The position numbers and the translations under genes are program-made. Below the pieces are notes generated by a model. It had not been told where the DNA came from, ran no database searches, and worked only from the letters and a program-made list of their open reading frames with translations. Of a stretch of DNA of 64,000 bases, positions 35,962 to 44,703 are shown in pieces. Numbering within the stretch: position 1 is the first letter of the stretch; each line of letters opens with the position of its first letter. Source of the DNA: Terriglobia bacterium (GTDB lineage Bacteria; Acidobacteriota; Terriglobia; Bryobacterales; UBA6623); NCBI GenBank assembly GCA_009841225.1, contig VXMF01000013.1, positions 186,001 through 250,000 on the forward strand, given 5' to 3'.

Positions 35962-37008
35962 ATGAGAAGACTTGGCTTCCTGCTGGCATTGGCCGTCTTG
36001 ACCAGCTTGGTGCCGACCGCGGGTCTGGAATCGCTGCTAGGCCAGAGACGTCGCGCCAGCAAGCTGAAGCTCGGCACGGTCGCCCCCAAGAACAGCGTCT
36101 TTCACGAGATGCTGCTCAAGATGCGCCAAGAATGGCGCGAGATCACCAACGGAGCGGTTGATCTGGCGATCTACCCCGGGGGCGTGGCGGGCGACGAGAT
36201 CACGATGCTGCGCAAGATGCGCAACGGGCAGATGCAGGCGGCTCTGCTGTCGGGTAGCGGCATGGGATTCCTTGACGAGGGCGTCAGCGCGCTCCAGGTG
36301 CCCCTAATGTTCGAGTCCCTTGAGGAATTCGACTACGTGCTCGACAAGATGGCGCCGACCTTGGAGAAGCGCCTGCGCGACAAGGGCTTCACGGCCTTGG
36401 GCTGGGGCGACGCCGGCTGGGCGCGCTTTTTCGCGGTCAAGGAGTTCCGGACTCCGGCGGAACTGCGCGAGATGAAGCTCTACACCTCCAAGGGCGACGA
36501 TGACATGCTCCGGTTGTTCGGCGAGTTCGGCTTCCTAGCAGTCCCGCTGGATCTGACCGAGCTCCAGGCCAACCTCGAGACCGGATTGGTGGATGTCTTC
36601 GCCGTGCCGCCGCTGATCGCGGCCGGCTACCAGTGGTTCGGCTCCGCGCCGAACATGCTCGACATGCGCTTTGTCGCGATCCTAGGCTCGCTGCTGATCA
36701 ACAACGACGTTTGGGACGCCATCCCGGCCGACCAGCAGCAGCAGATGAGGGAAGTCGCTACCGACCTGACGGCTGAGATCGAAAAGGCAGCGCGAGCGCA
36801 GGAAGCGTCCGCAATCCGCTCGATGCAAGAGTACGGACTGCGCGTGATTGAGCTCGACCAGTCCACGCTAGCTGAATGGAGGCGCGAGATGGAGGTCGTG
36901 TATCCGGGCCTGCGCGATCGCTACGCTCCAAGTGAGTTGCTCGATGCAGCAGTGCGCTGGAGAGACGAATACCGCGCCGGGAGGTCAGACCCCCAATCCT
37001 CGCAGTGA
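35962..37008 (+). CDS. TRAP transporter solute-binding protein, DctP family
   Basis: 348 residues with a signal peptide (LGFLLALAVLTSLVPTAG). The DctP fold is marked by KLKLGTVAPKNSVFHEMLLKMRQEW, AIYPGGVAGDEITMLRKMRNGQMQ, the LMFESLEEFDYV segment, and WGDAGWARFFAVK with the conserved Arg for the ligand carboxylate near residue 156. It delivers an organic acid to a TRAP permease; the acid is not identified. The TatT gene is 1.2 kb upstream and the permease is not in the window. A TIM-barrel isomerase gene follows 10 bp downstream. Confidence 0.9.
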   Translation: MRRLGFLLALAVLTSLVPTAGLESLLGQRRRASKLKLGTVAPKNSVFHEMLLKMRQEWREITNGAVDLAIYPGGVAGDEITMLRKMRNGQMQAALLSGSGMGFLDEGVSALQVPLMFESLEEFDYVLDKMAPTLEKRLRDKGFTALGWGDAGWARFFAVKEFRTPAELREMKLYTSKGDDDMLRLFGEFGFLAVPLDLTELQANLETGLVDVFAVPPLIAAGYQWFGSAPNMLDMRFVAILGSLLINNDVWDAIPADQQQQMREVATDLTAEIEKAARAQEASAIRSMQEYGLRVIELDQSTLAEWRREMEVVYPGLRDRYAPSELLDAAVRWRDEYRAGRSDPQSSQ

Positions 37009-37018
37009 GGGAACGCCC

Positions 37019-37936
37019 ATGCCTGCCCTGACCCGCCGCGAACTGCTCGCCGTCTCCGCCGCAACCTCCGCGGCAACCGGCAGCGCGGCCGAAAACAAGC
37101 CGACCCTTTGCCTGTTCACCAAGCACCTGCCCCATCTCGGCTACAAGGAACTCGCCACCACGCTGCGCTCGCTGGGCTTTGCGGGAGCCGACCTGACGAC
37201 ACGCCCGCGCGGCCACGTGCTGCCGGAGAATGTTGAGCGCGACCTGCCGCGAGCATTCGAAGCGCTGGCAGCCGAAGGGATCGCGCTGCCGATGATCTCG
37301 ACCGGGCTGCTGTCCAGCCGGGACCCTGCGGCGCGCCCTACGCTGTACACCGCCGCCGAGCTGGGCATCCCGTTCTTCAAGCTCGGCTACTACCGCTATC
37401 GTGAGTACTCCGACTTCGATGGCCACCTAGCCAAGATCAAGAAAGAGGTGGAGAGCCTGGCGGCGATCGCCGGCCATGCCGGCATCACGGGCGGCTTCCA
37501 CAATCACTCGGGCACGTATGTCGGCAGCACGCTGTGGGACCACTGGTGGCTGTTGCGCGACACCGATCCCTCACAGATCGGCTTCTACTTCGATCCGTGC
37601 CACGCGACGATCGAAGGCGGCTCGGCGGGCTGGGAAATCGGCTTCCACCGGCTGCAGGATCGGCTCGCGATGGTCGCTTGCAAGGACTTCTACTGGGAGA
37701 AGAGCGGCGGCAAGTGGCGGGCCCGCATGTGCCCGCTGGGCCAGGGGATGGTCGATTACCCGAAGTTCTTCAAGCTGTTGGCGGCCAGCGGGTTCAGCGG
37801 GCCGATCTCGCTGCACGTCGAGTACAAGATCGAGGCCGCCACGGAGGCGCAGCGCATCGAGAAAGAGATGCATGCCATCGAATCAGACTTCGCCTACCTG
37901 AAGTCCATCTACGATTCCGCTTTCGGTGCTGCCTGA
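37019..37936 (+). CDS. Sugar phosphate isomerase/epimerase (AP-endonuclease 2-like TIM barrel), exported
   Basis: 305 residues from the ATG at 37019, which follows a GTGAGGGAACG start region. The TRRELLAVSAATSAATG start is a twin-arginine-like leader. The xylose-isomerase-like barrel is marked by LGFAGADLTT, FKLGYYRYREY, the metal-binding GFHNHSG, GFYFDPCHATIEGG, MVACKDFYWE, and SLHVEY. It probably isomerises or epimerises a sugar in the periplasm. It lies in one transcript with the DctP-like protein (10 bp apart), suggesting related sugar or acid use. Confidence 0.85.
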   Translation: MPALTRRELLAVSAATSAATGSAAENKPTLCLFTKHLPHLGYKELATTLRSLGFAGADLTTRPRGHVLPENVERDLPRAFEALAAEGIALPMISTGLLSSRDPAARPTLYTAAELGIPFFKLGYYRYREYSDFDGHLAKIKKEVESLAAIAGHAGITGGFHNHSGTYVGSTLWDHWWLLRDTDPSQIGFYFDPCHATIEGGSAGWEIGFHRLQDRLAMVACKDFYWEKSGGKWRARMCPLGQGMVDYPKFFKLLAASGFSGPISLHVEYKIEAATEAQRIEKEMHAIESDFAYLKSIYDSAFGAA

Positions 37937-38111
37937 TCCGCGTACTGCACTCGCGACCGCGAACCTGTCCGCGATACACCGTAACCCGCTGCTCTCTCGG
38001 CAGCGGCCTGGGATCCACCAATTCGTCGAGGTGCCCGCGGGGTCCGAGGTCAGATTTGCCGTCAAAGACACAGAAATCAAACCTCGGCCAAGAAATTCGA
38101 CACACTCCCCC

Positions 38112-38140
38112 TTGACAGCGTTGGCCGACGGGTATAGATT
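38112..38140 (+). promoter_or_regulatory. Candidate promoter of the TonB receptor gene
   Basis: TTGACA at 38112-38117 and, after 15 to 17 bases, TATAGATT at 38133-38140. This is the best sigma70-type match in the 400-bp gap before the receptor. Transcription would begin near 38147, leaving an untranslated leader of about 195 bases. Confidence 0.5.
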
Positions 38141-38146
38141 CTAGGC

Positions 38147-38340
38147 GGAGCATCCTGCGAACAAAATGTTCGGGGGAAGCTTGCGCTGGTAGATCGTACT
38201 TCGGCACATTTCGATGGCGGATGCCAACCGGGGGGCGATTGCCACGGTTGATTGGGCCCAGTCTGCCGCATAGCTTGCGGCAGGCCTGGGCGAGCCATCG
38301 GTTCAATGCCATCGGCAGGGTGACCTGCCGGGAGGAGATC
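38147..38340 (+). promoter_or_regulatory. Structured 5' leader of the TonB receptor gene
   Basis: Two strong hairpins are visible. The first, 38256-38291, pairs GCCCAG and CTGCCGCA with their complements around a five-base loop, with a small bulge. The second, 38313-38330, is CGGCAGG-GTGA-CCTGCCG and ends exactly where the ribosome-binding site GGAGGAG begins. Between them is an 8-base direct repeat GCCATCGG (38294 and 38308). Such spacing suits translational control of an outer-membrane receptor. It resembles a cobalamin riboswitch B12 box only partly, and the rest of that riboswitch is missing. Confidence 0.5.
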
Positions 38341-41300
38341 ATGAACTATCGCAATGCGGTCCTCGCGCTGCTTTGCCTGGCAATTGCCACCAGCCTCGGC
38401 TGGGCTCAAGTGTCGGGCCGGCTATCGGGTACTGTCACAGATCCGACGGGCCAGGTCATCGTGGCCGCCGAGGTCACTATCACCAATGCCGGCACGTCCG
38501 AGCAACGGTTGGTCCAGTCCAACGAAGCGGGCAATTTCGTCTTCGCGGCGCTGCCTCCCGGAACGTATTCGCTGACCGTGCAGTCCGAAGGGTTCCAGTC
38601 CTACGAACAGACGGGCATCATCATCAGCGCGGACCAAGCCTTGGCTATCGGCAACATTCCGCTATCGATCGGCGCCGTCACCGAGACGGTGACGGTCCAA
38701 GCCGAGGGCGCGGCGGTCGAAACCGACACCGCAGGCGTCAACGCCCTGCTCACCAGCAATCAGATGGACGGGCTGATGCAGCGCGGGCGGGACATCGTGG
38801 CCCTGCTCACGGTGCTGCCCGGCGTTGCCCAGGTTGCCAACAGCGATGCGCTGGGAGGGAACTGGGGCTCGCGCACGCCCAACTTCTCGGGTGCCAAGAA
38901 CGGCTGGAACAACTTCATGCTGGACGGTATGCCGGGCAACGACATCGACGACACCACGACGTTCCACGTCTCCGTGAGCATGGATGCGATCCAAGAGGTC
39001 AGCGTCAAGTCGACCGCCTATCAAGCCGAGTACGGGCGCGTGCCCGGCGCGCAGGTCAATATCATCTCCAAGTCGGGCACGAACGAGTTCCACGGCTCGG
39101 GCTACTGGTTCAAGCGCAACGAGGTGTTCAACGCCAACTCGTTCGACAACAACCGCTTCGGCTCGCCCAAGCCGCTGTATCGCTTTGACACGGTCGGCGG
39201 CGTCCTCGGCGGCCCCGTCAAGAAGGACAAGATGTTCTTCTTCGTCAGCCGCGAGGACTGGCGGATCAGGAAGCCAAGCCGCCGGCACCGCGCCACGGTG
39301 CCCACCGCAATGGAGCGGGTCGGCGATTTTTCGAACAGCGTCGAGCAGAACGGGACATTGATTCCCATCATCGACCATATGACCGGAGAGCAGTTCCCGG
39401 GAAACATGGTCCCCTCCCACCGGATCCATCCCGCCGGACAGGGCATTCTGAACTTCATGCCCAATCCGACGGACCAGGGCCTATTCGCCGACCAAGGAAT
39501 CAACTACACCGAGCTGTCCCCGTCGGCGCATCCGAAGGGCCAGTGGCAGTTCAAGGTTGACTGGGTGCCGACGCCGAACGACCGCATCACGTTCCGGCCG
39601 CGCTTCTGGAATGCGGACATCCAGGCCCAGCGAGAGTCTGTCGCGTTCAACGCCTTCAACGACAGCATCTTCAAGCAGGCGCACCACTACGAGTACATCA
39701 ACAAGAACCTGCAGGGCATCTACAACAAGACCCTGTCGCCGACACTGGTCAACGAGTTCCGCCTCGGGCTGGGCCTGAGCCGGGAGTCCGGCGCCCTCAA
39801 CGACGACTTCCAGCTCGACAACCTGCGCAAGGACGCCTATCCTGGCCTCGCCGACCTAGGGCAGCTGTTCCCATCGGCAAATCCGCTGAACCTCGTCCCG
39901 CGGATGACTTTCGGCGGCGTGCCCAACGGACCGCGCGTGGACTATGACCGGCGCACGCCCATCGCGGCGCACGACGAGCGGATCGTCCTTTCGAACAACA
40001 TGAGCTGGTTCAAGGGGGACCATACGATCAAGTACGGCTTCTATTGGGAATTGAACCATGCCAGCGAGGGACCGCGGTCCAGCAATCCGGGCCACATGGG
40101 AACGTTCGATTTTCGCCGCAGCAACCTGAATCCGCTCGATTCGAACCACCCCTTCGCCACCGCTCTGCTGGGAGACTTCTACTCGTACTCGGAGTCGAGC
40201 GGCCAGACCGAGGGCTTGGCCGCCTCGTACACGGTCGAGTGGTTCGTGCAGGACACCTGGAAGATCACGCCCAAGCTTACCCTTGACGTCGGCGTCCGGT
40301 TCTCGAGCTTCACGCCTTGGCGGCTGCGCGACGACGAGGGATCGGCATTCGCGATCAGCCGCTACAACGCCCCGACGGCACCGCACCTGTACGCCCCCTT
40401 CCGCCTCTTTGGCGGCAGTCGGGTCGCCGTCGACCCCTTCACTCAAACCATGTTCCCGGCGCCGTACATCGGGGCGACCATCCCCGGCCAGGGCGAACGG
40501 CTCAACGGGCTGATCGTCGGGGACGGCTCCCAGGACTACTTGCACGGCTACCGCGAGCGCCCGGCAATCCAGCCGCAGCCGCGCCTCGGCTTCGCCTACG
40601 ATCCGTTCGGCAAGGGCAAGACGGCGATCCGCGGCTCGTTCGCCGTGCAGACCCAATCGATCATGGGCGCCCAAGGATCCATGTGGACGGTGACCACTTC
40701 GCCGCCGATCTTGGAATCCCCCACGATCTACTTCGGCAACATGAACGAGTTCCTCAACGCCGGGCAGGCCTTGTTCCCGCCGAGCGTGAAGTCGTTCCAA
40801 CCGGAGTTCAATCCGCCACGGATCTTCCAATACAGCTTGGGCGTCCAGCAAGACATCGGCGGTGGTACCGTGCTCGACGTCAGCTACGTCGGCAATAGCG
40901 GTAACCGGCTGTACGCGGTCAGGGAGATCAACACGCTGCCGCCGGGAACGCGCTTCCTCGATTCCAGCCAAGACGCGTCCACGGGCCGTCCGCTGCCGGA
41001 TGTCTTCCTGCGGCCGTACCGCGGCTACCAAGGCATCAACTACCAAGAGAACACCAGCTATTCCAACTACAACGCCCTGCAGGTCAGCCTGAACCGGCGC
41101 TACACCCGCAACTTCCAGTACGGCATCGCCTACACGTGGTCGAAGGCGATGGGCCTCGGCGATCATGATCGCGACAGCCTGCCCCAGTACCGCGAGGCAA
41201 GGGCGTATCATTACGGCAAGCTGGAATTCGACCAGACCCACATGTTCGTGGCCAACTATCTGTGGAGCGTGCCCAACGCTGTGATGTTCGCCGGCAACCC

Positions 41301-41787
41301 GGCGGCCGAGGCGGTGTTCCACAACTGGGAGATCGCGGGCATCATCACCGCTGCGAGCGGATTCCCCCGCGGAATCGGCTTGAGCTACGCAGACGGCGTC
41401 GACCGCTGGGGTGGCGGCGACAGCCCGAGGGCGAACATGGTGGCGAATCCGATCATCTCCAACAAGAACTTCGATCGCTGGTTCAACACCGAGTCCGTCG
41501 CGGGCCCCGGATTCGGGGACTTCGGCAACGCCCCGCGCGACGTATTCCGCGGACCCGGCCTGCATAGCTGGGACATCACGGTTTACAAGTACTTCCCGGT
41601 CAGCGAGTCCGTGCGCATTCGTTTCGCGATGGAAGCGTACAACATGTTCAACCACACCCAGTACAACGGGGTGGATTCGGGTGCGCGCTTCGACGCTTCG
41701 GGCACGCAGATCAACGGCAATTTCGGACGCATTACTTCAGCGCGCGGTCCGCGCGTGATGCAGGCTTCGCTGCGGTTCGAGTTTTGA
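38341..41787 (+). CDS. TonB-dependent receptor, Oar-like, with N-terminal carboxypeptidase regulatory domain
   Basis: 1148 residues from the ATG at 38341, which has a GGAGGAG site four bases upstream. After a signal peptide (LLCLAIATSLGWAQ), residues 24-110 form a CarboxypepD_reg-like domain (SGRLSGTVTDPTGQVIVAAEVTITN). The plug follows (QEVSVKSTAYQAEYGRVPGAQVNIISKSGTNEFHGS) and then a long beta-barrel ending in an aromatic residue (RFEF). It is the Acidobacteria-type outer-membrane receptor for large substrates, energised by TonB. The substrate is unknown. A terminator-like hairpin follows the stop. Length is usual for Oar-like proteins (around 1000-1200). Confidence 0.93.
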   Translation: MNYRNAVLALLCLAIATSLGWAQVSGRLSGTVTDPTGQVIVAAEVTITNAGTSEQRLVQSNEAGNFVFAALPPGTYSLTVQSEGFQSYEQTGIIISADQALAIGNIPLSIGAVTETVTVQAEGAAVETDTAGVNALLTSNQMDGLMQRGRDIVALLTVLPGVAQVANSDALGGNWGSRTPNFSGAKNGWNNFMLDGMPGNDIDDTTTFHVSVSMDAIQEVSVKSTAYQAEYGRVPGAQVNIISKSGTNEFHGSGYWFKRNEVFNANSFDNNRFGSPKPLYRFDTVGGVLGGPVKKDKMFFFVSREDWRIRKPSRRHRATVPTAMERVGDFSNSVEQNGTLIPIIDHMTGEQFPGNMVPSHRIHPAGQGILNFMPNPTDQGLFADQGINYTELSPSAHPKGQWQFKVDWVPTPNDRITFRPRFWNADIQAQRESVAFNAFNDSIFKQAHHYEYINKNLQGIYNKTLSPTLVNEFRLGLGLSRESGALNDDFQLDNLRKDAYPGLADLGQLFPSANPLNLVPRMTFGGVPNGPRVDYDRRTPIAAHDERIVLSNNMSWFKGDHTIKYGFYWELNHASEGPRSSNPGHMGTFDFRRSNLNPLDSNHPFATALLGDFYSYSESSGQTEGLAASYTVEWFVQDTWKITPKLTLDVGVRFSSFTPWRLRDDEGSAFAISRYNAPTAPHLYAPFRLFGGSRVAVDPFTQTMFPAPYIGATIPGQGERLNGLIVGDGSQDYLHGYRERPAIQPQPRLGFAYDPFGKGKTAIRGSFAVQTQSIMGAQGSMWTVTTSPPILESPTIYFGNMNEFLNAGQALFPPSVKSFQPEFNPPRIFQYSLGVQQDIGGGTVLDVSYVGNSGNRLYAVREINTLPPGTRFLDSSQDASTGRPLPDVFLRPYRGYQGINYQENTSYSNYNALQVSLNRRYTRNFQYGIAYTWSKAMGLGDHDRDSLPQYREARAYHYGKLEFDQTHMFVANYLWSVPNAVMFAGNPAAEAVFHNWEIAGIITAASGFPRGIGLSYADGVDRWGGGDSPRANMVANPIISNKNFDRWFNTESVAGPGFGDFGNAPRDVFRGPGLHSWDITVYKYFPVSESVRIRFAMEAYNMFNHTQYNGVDSGARFDASGTQINGNFGRITSARGPRVMQASLRFEF

Positions 41788-41817
41788 CCTGCGGCCGGTC
41801 CAAGTATCGGCGCAATC

Positions 41818-41846
41818 GCCCCGGGCTCTCATTGGGAGTCCGGGGC
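41818..41846 (+). terminator. Hairpin terminator after the TonB receptor gene
   Basis: Stem of 11 bp (GCCCCGGGCTC pairing with GAGTCCGGGGC, one G-U pair) around a 7-base loop, then TTCTTC. It lies 31 bp after the receptor stop and immediately before the ATG of the next gene, so it may also act as an attenuator between them. Confidence 0.6.
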
Positions 41847-41852
41847 TTCTTC

Positions 41853-43016
41853 ATGCTTGCGGCGGCTTGCGCGGCCTTCGGCCAGGCGGTGCTGGACGAA
41901 TCGCAGCTGCGGCGGTTCCGAGCGGCCGAGCAGGACTTCGCAGCACAGCGCTACGGCGCCGCCGCAACGGCCTACGAGGAGCTTGCGCGAGCCGTGCCCG
42001 AAGCGGCCGAGTTGCATGCCAAGCTCGGCCTGAGCCAGTTCTTCAACCGGCGCTGCGACCGCTCCGCGCCGGCATTCCAGCGGGCCTTGGAGCTACACCC
42101 CGACCTGCCGGCGGCAAGAGTGCTGCTGGCCATCTGCCTGTCCGAGCTGGGCCGCTACGAGGAGGCTCTGCCGGGATTGGAGCAGGGCTACGCGAACCCT
42201 CCTGACTATCCGGGCGTCAAGCGCCTGGCAGGACTGGAGCTTGTGCGCAGCTATCTGGGCCTGGGCCGACCGGCGCAAGCCGCCAAGGTGACGGCGGAGT
42301 TGCAGATCGCCCACCCAGACGATCCGGAGATCCTGTTTCATGCCAACCGGACCTATCGCGAGGTGGCCGTGCAAGCCGCCTTCGAGATCGCGCGGGTGGC
42401 GCCGCAATCGGTGTGGGCGCACCAAGCCATGGGCGAGGCATACGAGAGCCGGCAGTTCTACGACTTGGCCATCATGGAATATCGCAAGGCGCTGGAACGA
42501 GAGCCGGGACGTCCCGGCCTGCGCTTTCGCCTGGGCGAGGCCATGCTGGCACAGGCAGGCGACGCCAGCCAGGCCGACAATGCGCTTGAGCAGTTCGAGC
42601 TGGAGCTCGCAGCCAATCCCAGCCATGCAGCCTCGGCCCTGCGGGCCGGCAAGATCCACCACGCCAAGTCGGAGCTGGACAAGGCGCTGGGCTACTACCA
42701 GCGGGCGGTCAAGCTGCGACCGGAGTTTGCCGAAGCGCGCGTCGCCCTGGGCACGCTGCTGCTTGACACGGATCGCACTGCCGAGGCGGTTCGCGAGCTG
42801 GAACGGGCGGTCGAGCTGAATCCGACGGACGCCAGCTCGCGCTACCAGCTGGCGCGGGCGTACCGCAAGGCGGGGGACATGTCCGCTCAAAAAGCCCAGC
42901 TGGCCGAGTACCGACGCCTGCAGAACGAGCGCAGGCAGCTCGACCAGCGAATCCTGCTCGGCTCGCCACCGCCGAATGACCCTGGCGAGGGCGAATCCCC
43001 GGGTGATTCACAATAG
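41853..43016 (+). CDS. Secreted TPR protein downstream of the TonB receptor
   Basis: 387 residues from the ATG at 41853; a TTG at 41784 that overlaps the previous stop would add 23 residues running through the terminator hairpin, so the ATG is preferred. A short hydrophobic leader (MLAAACAAFGQA) precedes about nine TPRs (YGAAATAYEELARAVPEAAELHAKLGLSQFF; ALGYYQRAVKLRPEFAEARVALGTLLLD). Likely a periplasmic scaffold. It is followed after 11 bp by the PQQ-like propeller gene, with which it is probably co-transcribed. Confidence 0.85.
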   Translation: MLAAACAAFGQAVLDESQLRRFRAAEQDFAAQRYGAAATAYEELARAVPEAAELHAKLGLSQFFNRRCDRSAPAFQRALELHPDLPAARVLLAICLSELGRYEEALPGLEQGYANPPDYPGVKRLAGLELVRSYLGLGRPAQAAKVTAELQIAHPDDPEILFHANRTYREVAVQAAFEIARVAPQSVWAHQAMGEAYESRQFYDLAIMEYRKALEREPGRPGLRFRLGEAMLAQAGDASQADNALEQFELELAANPSHAASALRAGKIHHAKSELDKALGYYQRAVKLRPEFAEARVALGTLLLDTDRTAEAVRELERAVELNPTDASSRYQLARAYRKAGDMSAQKAQLAEYRRLQNERRQLDQRILLGSPPPNDPGEGESPGDSQ

Positions 43017-43027
43017 GAGCATCCATC

Positions 43028-44617
43028 ATGAGACACCATCGAACTCTACTGATCGCACTGCTGGCCGCGGCCGCGCCCGGCTGGGCCGGGGATTGGCTCA
43101 CGTTCGGGTACGACGCCAGGCGCAGCGGCTGGGCGCGCTCCGAGGTCACGCTCAACCGCGACAACGTCGGAGACATGGTCCTGAAGTGGAAGACCTCGGT
43201 CGAGAACGAGGAGAAATCGCTGGCATCGCTCACCGCTCCCATCGTGGTTACGGACGTACGGGTTGGCGAGGGGCGGCGCGCCCGCAAGGACATTGTCTAC
43301 ATCGCCGGCACCGGCGATGTCTTCTACGCGATCGACGCGCTCAGCGGAGAGATCGTCTGGGAGAAGAAATTCCGGACGGACGTGGTGAACAAGGTTCCCG
43401 GCATGTGGCTCTGCCCGAAGGGGCTGAACGCCACGCCCACGGTCGACCGGTCCAAGAACACGATCTACGCGATCTCGACAGACGGCCGCCTGTACGCTCT
43501 GGACCTCGCCACGGGGAAGGAGAAGTACCGGGCCCAGCAATGGGTGCCGGCGTTTGCCAAGACGTGGAGCCTCAACCGCATCGGCGACGTGCTGTACACG
43601 CCGATCTCGCAGAACTGTGGCGACGCCGTCTCGGGCGTGACTTCGATTGACGTGTCGGATCCGGAGAACATCGTGATCCGCGTCTGGCGCTCCACGCCGG
43701 AGTACGGCGCGGGCGTCTGGGGCCGGGCCGGCGTCGCGATCGGCAAGGACGGAGGGATCTATGCCGGGACCGGGGACGCGCCGTACAACCCGGGCCTGCG
43801 CATCTTCGGCAACACCATGTTCCGCCTGGATCCCGACACGCTCAAGCTGGTGGACTACTACACGCCGACCAACTGGGAGTATGTCTGGAAGCGGGACTTC
43901 GACATCACGGCCTCCGCCTTGGTGCTCGACTACAAGGGCCGGGAACTGGTCGTCATCGGCGGCAAGGAGGGCGTGCTCTACCTAATGGACGCCGAGGACA
44001 TGGGCGGCTTGACTCACCATGACAACCTCTACACGACGCCGCTGCTCTCCAATGACGACGAGTGGTTCGAAGCGAAGGGGCTGTGGGGCGGCTTCTCAAG
44101 CTATGTGGACGCCGAAGGGCGGGTGTGGGTCTACGCTCCCACCTGGGGCCCGGTCTCGGTGCAGGCACCCAAGTTCCCGATCACGAACGGGCCGAACCCG
44201 AACGGTTCCGTAATGGCGTTCACCGTAGCCGACCATCCCGACACCGGCAACCCCTACCTCAAGCCCGAGTGGGTCAGTGGCGACTCGGCCGTACCGGAGC
44301 CGGTGGCGATTGCCAACGACGTCGTGTTCGTGCTGTCCAACGGCGAGAACGCGCGGCAATCGATCAACGCGGGCATCATGCCGTTCGGGGAATTCAATTC
44401 CGAGGAGCTATTGAAGGATACCCAGCGGATCGAGCACGACGATAACGCCCGCTTGCGGGCCTTGGACGCCCAGACCGGCAAGGTCTTGTTCGATTCGGGC
44501 CCGGATGCGATCGACACTTGGAGCCACTTCACCGGAATCGCGGTCGCGGACGGGCAGGTATACGCGGTGGACTTCTCATCGACGCTGTACTGCTTTGGCC
44601 TCAAGGACGAGGAGTAG
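43028..44617 (+). CDS. Secreted PQQ-like beta-propeller protein
   Basis: 529 residues with a signal peptide ending at PGWAGDW. Propeller repeats show the PQQ-type pattern (DIVYIAGTGDVFYAIDALSGEIVWEKK; GRLYALDLATGKE; GVLYLMDAEDMGG). The first blade (DWLTFGYDARRSGWARSEV, then RDNVGDMVLKWK) resembles quinoprotein alcohol dehydrogenases, but the adjacent Cys-Cys pair and the cytochrome c domain are not seen. Either a non-canonical quinoprotein or a scaffold. It follows the TPR gene after 11 bp. Confidence 0.82.
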   Translation: MRHHRTLLIALLAAAAPGWAGDWLTFGYDARRSGWARSEVTLNRDNVGDMVLKWKTSVENEEKSLASLTAPIVVTDVRVGEGRRARKDIVYIAGTGDVFYAIDALSGEIVWEKKFRTDVVNKVPGMWLCPKGLNATPTVDRSKNTIYAISTDGRLYALDLATGKEKYRAQQWVPAFAKTWSLNRIGDVLYTPISQNCGDAVSGVTSIDVSDPENIVIRVWRSTPEYGAGVWGRAGVAIGKDGGIYAGTGDAPYNPGLRIFGNTMFRLDPDTLKLVDYYTPTNWEYVWKRDFDITASALVLDYKGRELVVIGGKEGVLYLMDAEDMGGLTHHDNLYTTPLLSNDDEWFEAKGLWGGFSSYVDAEGRVWVYAPTWGPVSVQAPKFPITNGPNPNGSVMAFTVADHPDTGNPYLKPEWVSGDSAVPEPVAIANDVVFVLSNGENARQSINAGIMPFGEFNSEELLKDTQRIEHDDNARLRALDAQTGKVLFDSGPDAIDTWSHFTGIAVADGQVYAVDFSSTLYCFGLKDEE

Positions 44618-44703
44618 CCCGGCTATCGCAACCACAACGCGGTGCTCGCGGCACCCGCCCAGCGCCGGGCCGATAAAAGTGCGGGCTCGAATCTGGCCCG
44701 GCC

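Noticed and set aside
35502..36089. Minus-strand frame of 195 codons over the DctP gene start
   Set aside because: Runs into the signal peptide region of dctP, Arg/Ser-rich, no recognised similarity.
38313..38330. Cobalamin riboswitch
   Set aside because: Only a partial B12-box-like hairpin is present; the conserved core GCCACTGT and pseudoknot parts were not found, so it is kept only as a structured leader.
38221..38340. In-frame upstream extension of the TonB receptor
   Set aside because: The ATG at 38341 has a GGAGGAG site and starts a proper signal peptide; the extension falls in the hairpin region.
43028..44617. PQQ-dependent alcohol dehydrogenase
   Set aside because: Propeller repeats match, but the vicinal Cys pair and cytochrome domain are missing; called only PQQ-like propeller.
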